Source of the DNA: Maribacter caenipelagi
GTDB taxonomy: Bacteria > Bacteroidota > Bacteroidia > Flavobacteriales > Flavobacteriaceae
Assembly (NCBI RefSeq): GCF_004364175.1
Contig: NZ_SNZW01000011.1
Location: forward strand, 124,001 to 188,000
Direction of reading: 5' to 3'
DNA: 64,000 nt
Shown: positions 49,853 to 59,200 of the stretch, piece by piece
Layout of the letters: every line of letters starts with the position of its first letter
Numbering within the stretch: position 1 is the first letter of the stretch
Translations under genes and position numbers: made by a program
Notes under the pieces: model-generated
Seen by the model: the letters and a program-made list of their open reading frames with translations, nothing else
Told to the model about the DNA's origin: nothing
Databases searched by the model: none

Positions 49853-50251
49853 TTAAGGTTGAAGTAGAAATACTAGTAGAATTGTAGGTATAAAGTAAAC
49901 AGCAATAGTTTTAGCACCTTCATAGTCTTTGGCAATTCGCTGACCGAATAAAAGCATAAGCAATGTTATACTTGATAAGATTGCTCCAAATAATGCAATG
50001 CTAGTTTCTCCTGTGCTAAAAATATGATAGACACCTACCAAACATAGTAAACCGGCAACAACTTCTGTAACCAAAATAATACCTACCAATAAAGGCACTA
50101 TATTTTTGAAAGGAGTTTTAGAGAAGTGATCTTTTAACCAAGATATATTACCGTTCCAATCGGTTATTTTATCAAATCCGCTTTGTAAAAAGGTGATGAT
50201 TAAAAATAAGAGCAACAAAATTTCAGTGGCATTGTTCAATACTGTATTCAT
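49853..50251 (-). CDS. DoxX-like small membrane protein
   Basis: A 132-residue integral membrane protein with four hydrophobic helices (about 10-27, 50-75, 83-105 and 113-131). The first loop, FLQSGFDKITDWNGNISWLKDHFSKTPFKNIVPLLVGIILVTEVVAGLLCLVGVY, has the DoxX-family pattern of a phenylalanine-glycine-lysine-containing first helix followed by a second helix with a glutamate. DoxX relatives are often linked to oxidative stress or quinone metabolism but function here is unknown. It follows holB by 6 bp on the same strand, so it is probably cotranscribed. Confidence 0.78.
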   Translation of the reverse strand: MNTVLNNATEILLLLFLIITFLQSGFDKITDWNGNISWLKDHFSKTPFKNIVPLLVGIILVTEVVAGLLCLVGVYHIFSTGETSIALFGAILSSITLLMLLFGQRIAKDYEGAKTIAVYFIPTILLVFLLQP

Positions 50252-50257
50252 GGTGGT

Positions 50258-51418
50258 TTATTTAAGTTCAGACTTTTTTCTATGAAGTAGTCGGGTTAGT
50301 TTAATTGAAAGGTCGGTAAATATTATTTTCGAATTTCCATTTCTTTCTACATGGTAAATAGCATCTTCTAACTCTTTAGTAATATCTATAATGTTGTTTT
50401 CATGTACAAAAGGTGCAAATTTCTTCAGCTGAAATCCTTCGGCATGTATTTTAAGATAAGCAAGTTCTTCTGCACCATAATTAATCATGAGCGCCTGTCT
50501 CATGACCGTAATACAGTAGCTTAGAAAGTTCTTCTGTGTTTCTCTACCGGTTTTTGCAACCTCTTCGCTCCATAATAACAATTCATGAATGGCAGCTTTA
50601 TTACCTTTTGCCTTAAAAGCAGTTCGAACCCATTGTACAAACCAGTTTTCAAAAACCAGATCTTCAGAATCTTTATTTAAAAGATCAAGAGCTTTATTGT
50701 AATTACCGTTCGCTTCATGAGCCAAGAGCATTGCCTCTGCCTTGCTTGCTCCTTTCTCACTCAAGGCGGTGGCGATGGCATCTTCTGCCAAAGGAGGAAA
50801 ATGAACGACCTGACATCTAGATTTTATAGTCTGTATGATTTGCTCTTCGTCTTCACAAAGCAGTAAGAAGATAGTTTTATCGGGCGGTTCTTCTATTAGT
50901 TTCAATAATTTGTTAGAAGCTGCCGTGTTCATCTTTTCAGCCATCCAAATTAACATCACTTTATAGCCGCCTTCATAAGACTTTAATGATAATTTTTTTA
51001 CAATATCCTGGGCTTCATCTACCCCTATTTGACCTTGTTTCTTTTCAATTTCAATATGGCGGTACCAGTCAAAGAGATTTCCATAGGGCTGTTCTAGTAT
51101 AAACTCTCGCCATTCTTTCATATAATGGTTGCTTACAGCGTGAGATTTTACCTTATCAGAATTAGAGACAGGAAAAGCAAAATGAACATCTGGGTGGGCA
51201 AACGACTTGAACTTTAAATTGCATGCCTCATTACCACCATTATTTTCTCCATTCTGGTTTGAACATATAATATATTGAGCATATGCCAATGCCATTGGTA
51301 AAAGGCCACACCCCTCTGGACCCACAAATAACTGTGCATGCGGTATTCTACCTGCATCTGCACTTGATGCCAGGTGTTTTTTAATATGTGAAAGTCCTAA
51401 AATTTCATTGAATAACAT
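50258..51418 (-). CDS. holB: DNA polymerase III subunit delta'
   Basis: A 386-residue clamp-loader subunit of the AAA+ type. It begins FNEILGLSHIKKHLASSADAGRIPHAQLFVGPEGCGLLPMALAYA; the P-loop lysine is replaced by leucine, consistent with a delta' subunit that does not hydrolyse ATP. The sensor region IWMAEKMNTAASNKLLKLIEEPPDKTIFLLLCEDEEQIIQTIKSRCQVVHF keeps the SRC motif that delta' supplies in trans to a neighbouring subunit. The C-terminal helical collar domain is present. Length is somewhat greater than in E. coli (334 aa). Confidence 0.92.
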   Translation of the reverse strand: MLFNEILGLSHIKKHLASSADAGRIPHAQLFVGPEGCGLLPMALAYAQYIICSNQNGENNGGNEACNLKFKSFAHPDVHFAFPVSNSDKVKSHAVSNHYMKEWREFILEQPYGNLFDWYRHIEIEKKQGQIGVDEAQDIVKKLSLKSYEGGYKVMLIWMAEKMNTAASNKLLKLIEEPPDKTIFLLLCEDEEQIIQTIKSRCQVVHFPPLAEDAIATALSEKGASKAEAMLLAHEANGNYNKALDLLNKDSEDLVFENWFVQWVRTAFKAKGNKAAIHELLLWSEEVAKTGRETQKNFLSYCITVMRQALMINYGAEELAYLKIHAEGFQLKKFAPFVHENNIIDITKELEDAIYHVERNGNSKIIFTDLSIKLTRLLHRKKSELK

Positions 51419-51511
51419 AGATTCAAATATAGTTGTTTAAAGCACAACAAATTTAATGGTATTGGGTGTAAATTATCCTATTTAGCACTTTATCACAAGG
51501 CATTTAATCTT

Positions 51512-51519
51512 TACATTTG
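51512..51519 (+). promoter_or_regulatory. candidate pgk -7 box (TACATTTG)
   Basis: TACATTTG matches TAnnTTTG and ends 23 bp before the pgk ATG. No clear -33 element at 17-23 bp upstream. Confidence 0.5.
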
Positions 51520-51542
51520 TTACCTAACAAAAGTAATATCAC

Positions 51543-52733
51543 ATGAAAGTATTGAATGACTTTAATTTTGAAGATAAAAAAGCGTTAATTAGAGTGGACT
51601 TCAATGTTCCATTAAATGACAAATTCGAAGTAACGGATAACACTAGAATTCAAGCAGCTAAGCCAACAATTATTAAAGTGTTGGAAGATGGCGGTAGCGC
51701 TGTGCTTATGAGTCATTTAGGAAGACCAAAAGGGGAACGCAATTCAGATCTATCCCTAAGTCATATCGTAGATGCTGTTTCTGATATTATCGGAGTTACC
51801 GTTAAGTTTGTTGGTGACTGTGTTGGTGACGATGCTGAAAAAGCAGTAGCAGAATTACAGAACGGAGAGGTACTTTTAATAGAGAACCTTAGATTTCATA
51901 GTGAGGAAGAAAAAGGTGATGAAGACTTCGCAGAAAAACTTTCTAAATTAGGAGATATATATGTTAATGATGCTTTTGGTACGGCTCACCGTGCTCATGC
52001 ATCTACTACTGTAATAGCTAAGTTTTTTACAGGCGCTAAGTGTTTTGGTTATTTATTGGCCAAAGAAATAGAGGCTATCGATAAGGTAATGGCTACAGGT
52101 GAAAAACCTGTATTGGCAATTCTTGGTGGAGCTAAAGTTTCTTCTAAGATTACTATCATCGAAAATATTCTTGATAAAATCGATGATTTGATCATTGGTG
52201 GCGGCATGACATATACTTTTATTAAGGCTCAAGGTGGTAAAGTAGGAGATTCTATTTGTGAAGATGACAAAATGGAACTTGCCATGGAAATTCTTAAACA
52301 GGCAAAGGAGAAAAATGTTAATGTACACATACCTGTAGACGTTATTGCTGCAGATGCTTTTGATGCGAATGCAAATACACAAGTGGTAGATGTTGACAAA
52401 ATACCAGATGGCTGGCAAGGACTAGATGCCGGACCAGATACACTACAAAACTTCAAAAAAGTAATTCTAGCTTCTAAAACAATTCTTTGGAACGGACCAA
52501 TTGGCGTTTTTGAAATGGAGAAATTTGCTGGCGGTACTATAGCAGTTGGTAATTATATTGCAGAAGCTACAAAAGAAGGTTCTTTTTCATTAGTTGGTGG
52601 TGGAGATTCTGTTGCCGCAGTGAAACAATTCGGCTTTGAAAACAAAGTTAGTTATGTATCAACAGGCGGAGGTGCAATGCTAGAAAGTTTAGAAGGTAAA
52701 ACATTACCAGGGATCGCCGCTATATTAGACTAA
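51543..52733 (+). CDS. pgk: phosphoglycerate kinase
   Basis: A 396-residue glycolytic enzyme transferring phosphate from 1,3-bisphosphoglycerate to ADP. Signatures are [13 protein letters not shown] at about 13-25, the substrate-binding [61 protein letters not shown] and the nucleotide-loop [15 protein letters not shown]. Length matches the family. It is transcribed alone, with a promoter-like box just upstream, and diverges from holB. Confidence 0.97.
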   Translation: MKVLNDFNFEDKKALIRVDFNVPLNDKFEVTDNTRIQAAKPTIIKVLEDGGSAVLMSHLGRPKGERNSDLSLSHIVDAVSDIIGVTVKFVGDCVGDDAEKAVAELQNGEVLLIENLRFHSEEEKGDEDFAEKLSKLGDIYVNDAFGTAHRAHASTTVIAKFFTGAKCFGYLLAKEIEAIDKVMATGEKPVLAILGGAKVSSKITIIENILDKIDDLIIGGGMTYTFIKAQGGKVGDSICEDDKMELAMEILKQAKEKNVNVHIPVDVIAADAFDANANTQVVDVDKIPDGWQGLDAGPDTLQNFKKVILASKTILWNGPIGVFEMEKFAGGTIAVGNYIAEATKEGSFSLVGGGDSVAAVKQFGFENKVSYVSTGGGAMLESLEGKTLPGIAAILD

Positions 52734-52852
52734 TAAAGGGGTTATCGATAAACGGCATATAACGAAAATTTGTGCATTTTAAGAGAAATTATTTTATTCT
52801 CATTAAAAAATGTACGATTTTCGTTTGTTCCGTTAACGTAATTTACCCCATT

Positions 52853-54481
52853 ATGAATAAAATAACCTATAACTGTTTTTATTTACTAGGATTAGCTTTG
52901 ATGCCGGTCTTAGGATCTGCACAGCAAGAAAATTCAGTTTCTACTGTTTCAGATTCATTAAACAGTACTTCTATAATTGTTAATGATTCACTCACCGAAG
53001 CGGTTCCGTTAGAACAATTAGATGTTGTTAAAAATTCTAAAACCGAAAGTTTGGTTTTATATAAACCAACAGAATCCTCTTCTTATAATCTTCAGGATAA
53101 TCTATTGGCAGCCAAGTATGATAGTCTTTGGATGAAAGAACTAATAGATACAGCTCCGCTTTTTAATGAAATGTACCAAGAGGTATTAGAATTGGATACC
53201 ATTTCTACCTTCGTTTTAGATTTACCAACGGATACCTTAAAGATGCGTTTGGCAAAATTGAATGCAAAAACACCTTTTAACGTAGAATACAATACATCTT
53301 TAGAAAGCGTTATTAAATCATTTCTAACTAGAAAAAGAGATTTGATGGAGCGTATGCTTACCGTTAGTCAATTTTACTTTCCATTATTTGAGCAAGAGCT
53401 AGACAATAAGAACATTCCATTAGAAATGAAATACTTGTCAATTGTAGAATCTGCATTAAATCCGAAAGCACGTTCTAGAGTTGGGGCAACCGGTCTGTGG
53501 CAATTTATGTACGGTACGGGTAAGGAAATGAAATTAAACATCAACAGTTATGTTGATGAGCGTAGTGATCCTATAAAATCTACTGCTGCTGCCGCTAATT
53601 ACTTAAACAGATTACATAGAATTTATGATGATTGGGATTTAGCGCTAGCTGCTTATAATTCTGGTCCGGGTAACGTAAACAAAGCTATTCGTAGAAGTGG
53701 TGGTCAAAGAAATTATTGGAACATAAGAAGGAACCTACCTAGGGAAACAGCTGGTTACGTACCTGCTTTTCAAGCAACGATGTATATTTTTGAATATGCC
53801 GAGGAACACGGATTAAAAACTAAAAGAGCGGAAAGAGCTTATTTTGAAACGGATACAATTCATGTCAAGCACATGATTACCTTCGATCAGATTACAGAAC
53901 TTACAGGCATCAATAAGGATGAATTAAAGGTATTTAACCCTCAATATAAATTAGATGTAATCCCCTTTGTTGAAGGTAGACCACATGCTTTAAGATTACC
54001 TGTTCATAAAATGGGGAAATTTGTAGCGAACGAGGAAGCTATATATGCTCATGTTGAGAAAGAATTAAAGAGTAAGGAGAGTCCTATTGCGCAAATAACA
54101 AAGCAGGCAGAGGAGAACAGTATAAGGTATAGAGTTAGAGATGGCGATTTTCTTGGAAAAATTGCTGAACGTTATGGAGTTCGTGTTAGCCAGTTGAAAC
54201 AATGGAACGGGTTACGAAGTAATAATTTACGAATCGGACAACGATTAACAATTTATCCAAAACATAACACAGGTTCTTCTGTAAAACCGAAAGAAACTCC
54301 GTCTAGAACAGCTGTTGCAAGTAATTCTAAAACGCATGAAGTTAGAAGTGGAGACTCATTATGGACAATTTCTAGAAAATATCCGGGTGTAACTATAGAT
54401 AATTTACGAAAGTGGAACGGTATTAGTGGTAATAATTTAAAACCAGGCACAAAACTTAAATTGTGCGACTGTTCATCGTAA
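52853..54481 (+). CDS. LysM-containing lytic transglycosylase (MltD-like)
   Basis: From the ATG at 52853 the protein is 542 residues with a clean signal peptide (MNKITYNCFYLLGLALMPVLGSAQQ); an upstream in-frame ATG at 52772 would add 27 residues before it and is less likely. The catalytic SLT domain (about 165-320) has E199 in IVESALNPKARSRVGATGLWQFM and ALAAYNSGPGNVNKAIRR. Two LysM peptidoglycan-binding domains follow at about 423-468 (YRVRDGDFLGKIAERYG) and 493-539 (HEVRSGDSLWTISRKYP). It cleaves glycan strands between MurNAc and GlcNAc in the periplasm. The DUF4837 gene follows by 12 bp. Confidence 0.92.
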   Translation: MNKITYNCFYLLGLALMPVLGSAQQENSVSTVSDSLNSTSIIVNDSLTEAVPLEQLDVVKNSKTESLVLYKPTESSSYNLQDNLLAAKYDSLWMKELIDTAPLFNEMYQEVLELDTISTFVLDLPTDTLKMRLAKLNAKTPFNVEYNTSLESVIKSFLTRKRDLMERMLTVSQFYFPLFEQELDNKNIPLEMKYLSIVESALNPKARSRVGATGLWQFMYGTGKEMKLNINSYVDERSDPIKSTAAAANYLNRLHRIYDDWDLALAAYNSGPGNVNKAIRRSGGQRNYWNIRRNLPRETAGYVPAFQATMYIFEYAEEHGLKTKRAERAYFETDTIHVKHMITFDQITELTGINKDELKVFNPQYKLDVIPFVEGRPHALRLPVHKMGKFVANEEAIYAHVEKELKSKESPIAQITKQAEENSIRYRVRDGDFLGKIAERYGVRVSQLKQWNGLRSNNLRIGQRLTIYPKHNTGSSVKPKETPSRTAVASNSKTHEVRSGDSLWTISRKYPGVTIDNLRKWNGISGNNLKPGTKLKLCDCSS

Positions 54482-54493
54482 ACCAAAACACCA

Positions 54494-55498
54494 ATGAAAA
54501 AAAGAATTTTATTTTGTTTTTTAGCAATTTTAGGATTGTCAATTGCCTGTAAAGAAGACGGCAAAGCAGATTACTTACCAGAATCGGTAGGTGCCATGAA
54601 TACCTTAACGGTAGTTATAGATAATGATTTGTGGAACAGTAGTGTTGGCGATGCCATTCGTGAAAACTATACTGCCGCTGCACAAGGATTAACTTGGGAC
54701 GAGGCACTTTTTAGTGTTACCCAGATTCCTCAACAAATATTTTCTGGTTCAATTCGTAACACTAGCTCTGTGCTTTATGTTATGGAAGATACCTTGAACG
54801 TTGCCCACATGAAATCTAACATGTATTCGAAACCACAGAAAGTGGGCGTAATTAAAGGGCAAAATAAAGAGGAGATCATTGCAAATATCAAAAAGACGGC
54901 ACCAGAATTTATAGCTGATTTTAAAGCACTTGAAATTGCAAAAGCTCAAAAACGATTCGAAAAATCATTGAATAAGGAAAAGGCGCTAGACGATAAATTT
55001 GATATTTCGATGAAAATACCTTCCGTATATAGAGTAGGTAGAGAAGAAGATAACTTTGTGTGGATAGATCGTCAAATTCAAAAAGGGAATATGAATATCA
55101 TCGCATACACCATGCCTTGGGATAGTTTTCAGAACGATTCTACCTTTGTTCAAGATATTATTAAAATGCGTGATTCTATTGGGGCACTTTACATTGGAGG
55201 AGAGGATATACCTGGTAAACAAAATCATATGATTACAGAAAAGGCTTTTTCTCCATACGTCTTTCCTGCCGAGGTTTCCGGTAAAAAAGCAGCTGAGGTA
55301 AGGGGAATTTGGGAAATGTCGGCTTACCCAATGGCAGGTCCATTTTTGACCTATATAATAAGCGATAAAGAGAACAACCGTAAATTGATTCTTGAAGGTT
55401 TTGTTTTTGCTCCCGCAACCAAGAAAAGAGATTACATGTTCGAGCTAGAAGCGATTATGAAATCAGTGCGGTTCAATGTTAACAAACAAAACAAATAA
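54494..55498 (+). CDS. DUF4837 family lipoprotein
   Basis: A 334-residue protein with a lipoprotein signal (ILGLSIAC, lipidated Cys19) and the DUF4837 pattern: PESVGAMNTLTVVIDNDLWNSSVGDAIRENYTAAAQGLTWDEALFSVTQIPQQIFSG near the start, FVWIDRQIQKGNMNIIAYTMPWDS in the middle and AEVRGIWEMSAYPMAGPFLTYIISDKENNRKLILEGFVFAP near the end. The family is widespread in Bacteroidota and has no known function. It is in an operon with the upstream lytic transglycosylase, which suggests a role in the cell envelope, and is closed by a terminator. Confidence 0.88.
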   Translation: MKKRILFCFLAILGLSIACKEDGKADYLPESVGAMNTLTVVIDNDLWNSSVGDAIRENYTAAAQGLTWDEALFSVTQIPQQIFSGSIRNTSSVLYVMEDTLNVAHMKSNMYSKPQKVGVIKGQNKEEIIANIKKTAPEFIADFKALEIAKAQKRFEKSLNKEKALDDKFDISMKIPSVYRVGREEDNFVWIDRQIQKGNMNIIAYTMPWDSFQNDSTFVQDIIKMRDSIGALYIGGEDIPGKQNHMITEKAFSPYVFPAEVSGKKAAEVRGIWEMSAYPMAGPFLTYIISDKENNRKLILEGFVFAPATKKRDYMFELEAIMKSVRFNVNKQNK

Positions 55499-55525
55499 CT
55501 AATTCTATATAGTTTTATACAAAAT

Positions 55526-55555
55526 AAAAGGCTCAGGAATTTCCTGAGCCTTTTT
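55526..55555 (+). terminator. intrinsic terminator after the DUF4837 gene
   Basis: AAAAGGCTCAGG (55526-55537) pairs with CCTGAGCCTTTT (55543-55554), followed by one more T. It lies 28 bp past the stop. Confidence 0.88.
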
Positions 55556-55607
55556 ATATGAGTTAGGTTTATGTTTAATGACAAACCGTGCCTTAATGAC
55601 TTGTCTA

Positions 55608-55790
55608 TTATAAGTTGCTGAAAGAAAATCCGGTAGAAACTCTAAAAATTAAAGCGTAAAAAGTATAAGCTATCAATAAAAAACACAACCACGAAAATAT
55701 TTTAAAGTAATGTTCCAAAAGGAAACTTTTCCAATTTTTAAAGGCTTCAATGTAAATTTCTTTTACTAGTGTAATTTTTTCCATGTTCAA
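55608..55790 (-). CDS. small single-span membrane protein (possibly DUF6747)
   Basis: A 60-residue frame whose product has a charged N-terminus (MNMEKITLVKEIYIEAFKNWKSFLLEHYFK) and one hydrophobic helix (IFSWLCFLLIAYTFYALIFRV). The start could be the ATG at 55784 (two codons later). The composition is protein-like, and I recall similar short flavobacterial proteins annotated as DUF6747, but this is from memory. It stands alone between two terminators, with no partner gene. Function unknown. Confidence 0.55.
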   Translation of the reverse strand: MNMEKITLVKEIYIEAFKNWKSFLLEHYFKIFSWLCFLLIAYTFYALIFRVSTGFSFSNL

Positions 55791-56105
55791 TGATTTAGGA
55801 GTTCATGCTAGTAAAGATGTTCAATCTTAATGCCTTTATTGAAAAGTTTAGGTAAAAGGACCAATTATTCTATAAAACGTAATAGATTAAAAGCTATATC
55901 TATCAACAGTAAAAATGACAGATAAACTGCATGTTTTAAACATTTTAGAAAATCGACAAAGAGTATAAAATCATAGATAAATAGAGAGCGGTTGGGGTTG
56001 ATAGAAGAAAAAGCATTTAACTTTAGATACTTACAAAAAGTTAAACGTATTATAATAAAAAAGACCCGCTATCTAGCAGGTCTTTTTTATTGATGTCATT
56101 TAATA
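55791..56105. other. intergenic region
   Basis: 315 bp with no coding potential, between the small membrane protein gene and the PorE-like gene. Apart from the terminator at 56057-56088 I see nothing in it. Confidence 0.6.
56057..56088 (-). terminator. intrinsic terminator after the PorE-like gene
   Basis: AAAAAAGACC (56057-56066) pairs with GGTCTTTTTT (56079-56088), with an inner GCTA/TAGC stem. On the minus strand it ends in TTTTTTATTAT, 17 bp past the stop codon at 56106. Confidence 0.87.
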
Positions 56106-58619
56106 TTACATGTCTACTATAATAAACTCTGATCTACGGTTAAGGTAGTGTTGTTCTTCTGTACAACGAACTGTACCATCACATTCATTAATTAGCTGTT
56201 CTTCTCCATAACCAATGGCACTTTCAATTCTACTTGGGTCTATACCTTGGGCAATGATATAGTCTCTTGTTGATTTAGCACGCTTGTCAGATAAATATTT
56301 GTTATAAACTGCTGCACCTCTTGAATCGGTATGGGATTCAATTTTAATGACCATATTAGGTGAATCGTTCATTACAGCTACTAGTTTATCAAGTTCTTCA
56401 GCGGCGTCTGTACGTATGTATGATTTATCGAAGTTAAAGTGAATCATTTCTGTCTTAAGCTTCTTAATGCCATTCTCAACAGCGATCATATCATTAAGTT
56501 TTCTCATCGACACATCTACATTAACAATTTCATTGTCTTTCGTTGCAGCTTCTCTGGTATCTTCAAAGTATGAACCTTTGGTTGTCTTTAAAACATACCT
56601 AGTATCAGCATCTAAATCTTCAAAAATGAAGTTTCCGTTTTCATCGGTTTCCATTTCTTTAAGTTTAATGTTGTTCTCATCAAGTAATTCAATAAATGCA
56701 TTTGGCATTAAATCGCCCGTTATTAAATCGGTTACAATACCCGATATAGCATTTATACTGGGTGGTGTTTCTTCTAATTGTAAGGTTTTAAAAGAATAGA
56801 TATCATCATCTCCCTTACCACCATCTCGGTTAGATGCAAAGTATCCTTTCTGAGTCTCTTCGTCTACAATGAAAGAAAAATCATCTTTCTTACTATTAAT
56901 AGGTTTACCCACATTGCGTACTTCTAAAAAGCCAGCCTCTTCGTCAAAGGCAACTTCAAAAACATCTAATCCTCCTAAACCTATATGGCCATCAGATGAG
57001 AAGTATAGTTTCTTGTTATTAATAAAAGGAAACATTTCTTTATGTTCCGTATTAATTTCAGGACCAAGGTTTCTTGGTGAAGAGAAAGAACCGTCTTCAA
57101 GCACGTCTACAACAAAAATATCTGTTTCCCCTATACTACCTGGCATATCAGATACAAAGTATAATTGCTTTCCGTCAGGACTTAGTGCTGGGTGACCAGT
57201 AGAGTAATTATCACCGTTGAAGGAAACTTCTTCAGCTTCTAACCACTCATCATTAACTTTCTTAGAGCGATAAATTTTAAGATGATTTATACCGTTTTTA
57301 TCACGCTTTAGTTTTTTACCATAATTATTTCTGGTAAAATACATTGTTTCATTATCTGGGGAGAAAGCAACAGAAGCTTCGTGATATTTTGTATTTATCT
57401 TTTTAGAAAACTTAATGGCATCTTTAAAATCTTGTGACTCTTCATTTACCTTGGCAACAAATAGATCTAAGTAAGGTTGGTTGTTCCACTTATATTTTCT
57501 GGTAGTAAATATAGAAGAATCTTTAGCAGATGCATAAACCATTTCATCACCACCATAATACATAGGTGAAAATTCTGAATACTTTGAGTTTATGTTCAGG
57601 TTGTCGACATCAAATTTTTCTTCCATTCTTAGAAGTCCGTCCAATACAATTTCATTTTGTTTAGTATCTGGCGCAAACTTTTCACCAGTTAGTTTTCTAT
57701 TATATAATTTTAATAGACGTTTTGATCTTTTGTAATTTCCAATACCTTTAAGAGAGTGAGCATATTTAAATAAGTAGTCAGAACTCATATCAGACTCATA
57801 TTTAGTATATAATATGTTGTACCATTTATAAGCGTTTTCCATATCTGTATTGAAGTAATGCGCATCTCCCGCTTTCTTCAATATTTCATAGGTATAAGCT
57901 TTTTCTCCTTTAGATAAAGCTTGCTCATAAATTTTGGCAGCTTCGGCATACCACATTTTGTCAAAATACTCATCAGCTCTTTTTATAAGTATTGATTTAA
58001 CCGTTGGGTCATTTTGTTTTGATGCGGTTAACATGTCATAAGAAACATCTTCTACTGGTATGGATTCTGTGTCTAAAAAAGTTTCTGGAGTTAATACTGA
58101 TTCTGCTATTGTTTCTGTCTCTGATACGGTCTGTAATTCAGTTACTGAATCTGATTCAGTATATAAGTTACTATTAATCATTTTTAATATCCAAACTTCA
58201 TCATCATATCGATTATCAAATTGTGTAGAATAATCGTTTAACGCCTCTTCCCAAGAAGTATAATGATTTAAATAAAGATAGTATAGTTGGTTTTGAGGAT
58301 TTTGAAAAGACCCTGAACTAAACCCTTTTCTATTAAGTTTTTTAATTTGAGACTTTAGATTTTTGTCTTTAGAAAAAGTACCGGCTATAACGTAATATCC
58401 ATTTTCGGTTTCTTCAATATCATGAAAAGCCCTGTAAGGAATAGACAATGCATCTGCCGCCCTTTGGAATGATTTTTTGTCATCAGCTTCTATTTCGGAA
58501 ACTACCACATTATCGCTATTATTTGACACCTCAGATACAAGTTCATCCTGAAAGCCTTGAGCTTGAGCAAAAACGATAAATACCAGAAACAATAGATTTA
58601 ATACACTTCTCATAGACAT
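56106..58619 (-). CDS. PorE-like OmpA-family protein with N-terminal SPOR-like domain
   Basis: An 837-residue envelope protein. In order: signal peptide (to about 21), a SPOR-like domain at 73-146 (GYYVIAGTFSKDKNLKSQIKKLNRKG...YDDEVWILKM), TPR-like helices (207-312), a PD40/WD40-like beta-propeller (345-610, with ASVAFSPDNETMYFT, HPALSPDGKQLYFVSD, YFASNRDGGKGDDDIYSF), a carboxypeptidase-regulatory-like fold (623-705, ISGIVTDLITGDLMPNAFIELL), and an OmpA peptidoglycan-binding domain (725-835, IHFNFDKSYIRTDAAEELDKLV, ESHTDSRGAAVYNKYLSDKRA). The TPR-propeller-CRD-OmpA order is that of PorE, a T9SS component of P. gingivalis linking the machinery to the wall. Whether this is the main PorE or an adhesin-specific paralogue cannot be decided here. 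Confidence 0.88.
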   Translation of the reverse strand: MSMRSVLNLLFLVFIVFAQAQGFQDELVSEVSNNSDNVVVSEIEADDKKSFQRAADALSIPYRAFHDIEETENGYYVIAGTFSKDKNLKSQIKKLNRKGFSSGSFQNPQNQLYYLYLNHYTSWEEALNDYSTQFDNRYDDEVWILKMINSNLYTESDSVTELQTVSETETIAESVLTPETFLDTESIPVEDVSYDMLTASKQNDPTVKSILIKRADEYFDKMWYAEAAKIYEQALSKGEKAYTYEILKKAGDAHYFNTDMENAYKWYNILYTKYESDMSSDYLFKYAHSLKGIGNYKRSKRLLKLYNRKLTGEKFAPDTKQNEIVLDGLLRMEEKFDVDNLNINSKYSEFSPMYYGGDEMVYASAKDSSIFTTRKYKWNNQPYLDLFVAKVNEESQDFKDAIKFSKKINTKYHEASVAFSPDNETMYFTRNNYGKKLKRDKNGINHLKIYRSKKVNDEWLEAEEVSFNGDNYSTGHPALSPDGKQLYFVSDMPGSIGETDIFVVDVLEDGSFSSPRNLGPEINTEHKEMFPFINNKKLYFSSDGHIGLGGLDVFEVAFDEEAGFLEVRNVGKPINSKKDDFSFIVDEETQKGYFASNRDGGKGDDDIYSFKTLQLEETPPSINAISGIVTDLITGDLMPNAFIELLDENNIKLKEMETDENGNFIFEDLDADTRYVLKTTKGSYFEDTREAATKDNEIVNVDVSMRKLNDMIAVENGIKKLKTEMIHFNFDKSYIRTDAAEELDKLVAVMNDSPNMVIKIESHTDSRGAAVYNKYLSDKRAKSTRDYIIAQGIDPSRIESAIGYGEEQLINECDGTVRCTEEQHYLNRRSEFIIVDM

Positions 58620-58944
58620 AATTCTTTGTTGAACGTTACATTCAACTGGGGTTTTAAGTATAGTACCAACGGTTAGTTATGGGTTTTTAGTACTATATGC
58701 CTAACGAAATTAGCTGTAAAGCGATATTCTGAATATTAATTGTTGTGAAAGAGGGTTTTTATGTCGTGTATGAATAGTATTTAGTAGCCTCTTAACCAAT
58801 GAGATCCGGATAAACGGACGATTTTTACGATATAGAGCATATTCCTACTACGGAAGGATATTTAAATTCTAATACTATTATGAGAAACAAAAAAAGCTCT
58901 GATATTCAGAGCTTTATAAATTATATGAAAGGCTAAAATATTGC
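58620..58944. other. intergenic region between the PorE-like gene and tatA
   Basis: 325 bp without coding potential. It holds the tatA terminator (58893-58915) and presumably the promoter of the PorE-like gene, which I cannot place. Confidence 0.6.
58886..58915 (-). terminator. intrinsic terminator after tatA
   Basis: AAAGCTCTGA (58893-58902) pairs with TCAGAGCTTT (58906-58915) over a 3-nt loop; on the minus strand it runs into TTTTTTTG. It is 30 bp past the tatA stop. Confidence 0.87.
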
Positions 58945-59130
58945 TTAGTCCTTTTTCTTTTCTTCTAATTGTTCATCCTCTTTAGAGGCATCTTTAAATT
59001 CTTTTATTCCACTACCCAAACCTCTCATTAGTTCCGGAATTTTTTTACCTCCGAATAATAGTAGAATTACGACTACCACTAATATAATCTGTGGAGCGCC
59101 TATGGCCAAAAAAGTAGATAATAATGTCAT
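58945..59130 (-). CDS. tatA: Sec-independent protein translocase subunit TatA/TatE
   Basis: A 61-residue protein from the ATG at 59130; an upstream TTG at 59157 would add nine residues and is unlikely. It has the single TatA transmembrane helix ([23 protein letters not shown]), the FGxKKxPEL hinge, the amphipathic helix [14 protein letters not shown] and a charged tail. TatA oligomerises to pass folded twin-arginine proteins across the inner membrane. No tatC is adjacent. A 22-bp perfect palindrome lies 49-70 bp upstream of the start. Confidence 0.93.
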   Translation of the reverse strand: MTLLSTFLAIGAPQIILVVVVILLLFGGKKIPELMRGLGSGIKEFKDASKEDEQLEEKKKD

Positions 59131-59178
59131 AAGACTATGATTTAAAATGGATTTCAAAGATACTAAAAAGTTATTAGT

Positions 59179-59200
59179 TTGCTGTTAATATTAACAGCAA
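59179..59200. promoter_or_regulatory. 22-bp perfect palindrome upstream of tatA
   Basis: TTGCTGTTAAT followed directly by its exact reverse complement, no spacer. It begins 49 bp upstream of the tatA ATG, in the expected promoter region, and has no T-run, so a dimeric regulator binding site is the simplest reading. Confidence 0.5.

Noticed and set aside
52772-52852. Upstream ATG for the lytic transglycosylase
   Set aside because: It would place 27 residues before a typical signal peptide; the ATG at 52853 gives the expected N-terminus.
59131-59157. TTG start for tatA
   Set aside because: It adds nine residues not usual for TatA, and the ATG at 59130 gives a normal protein.
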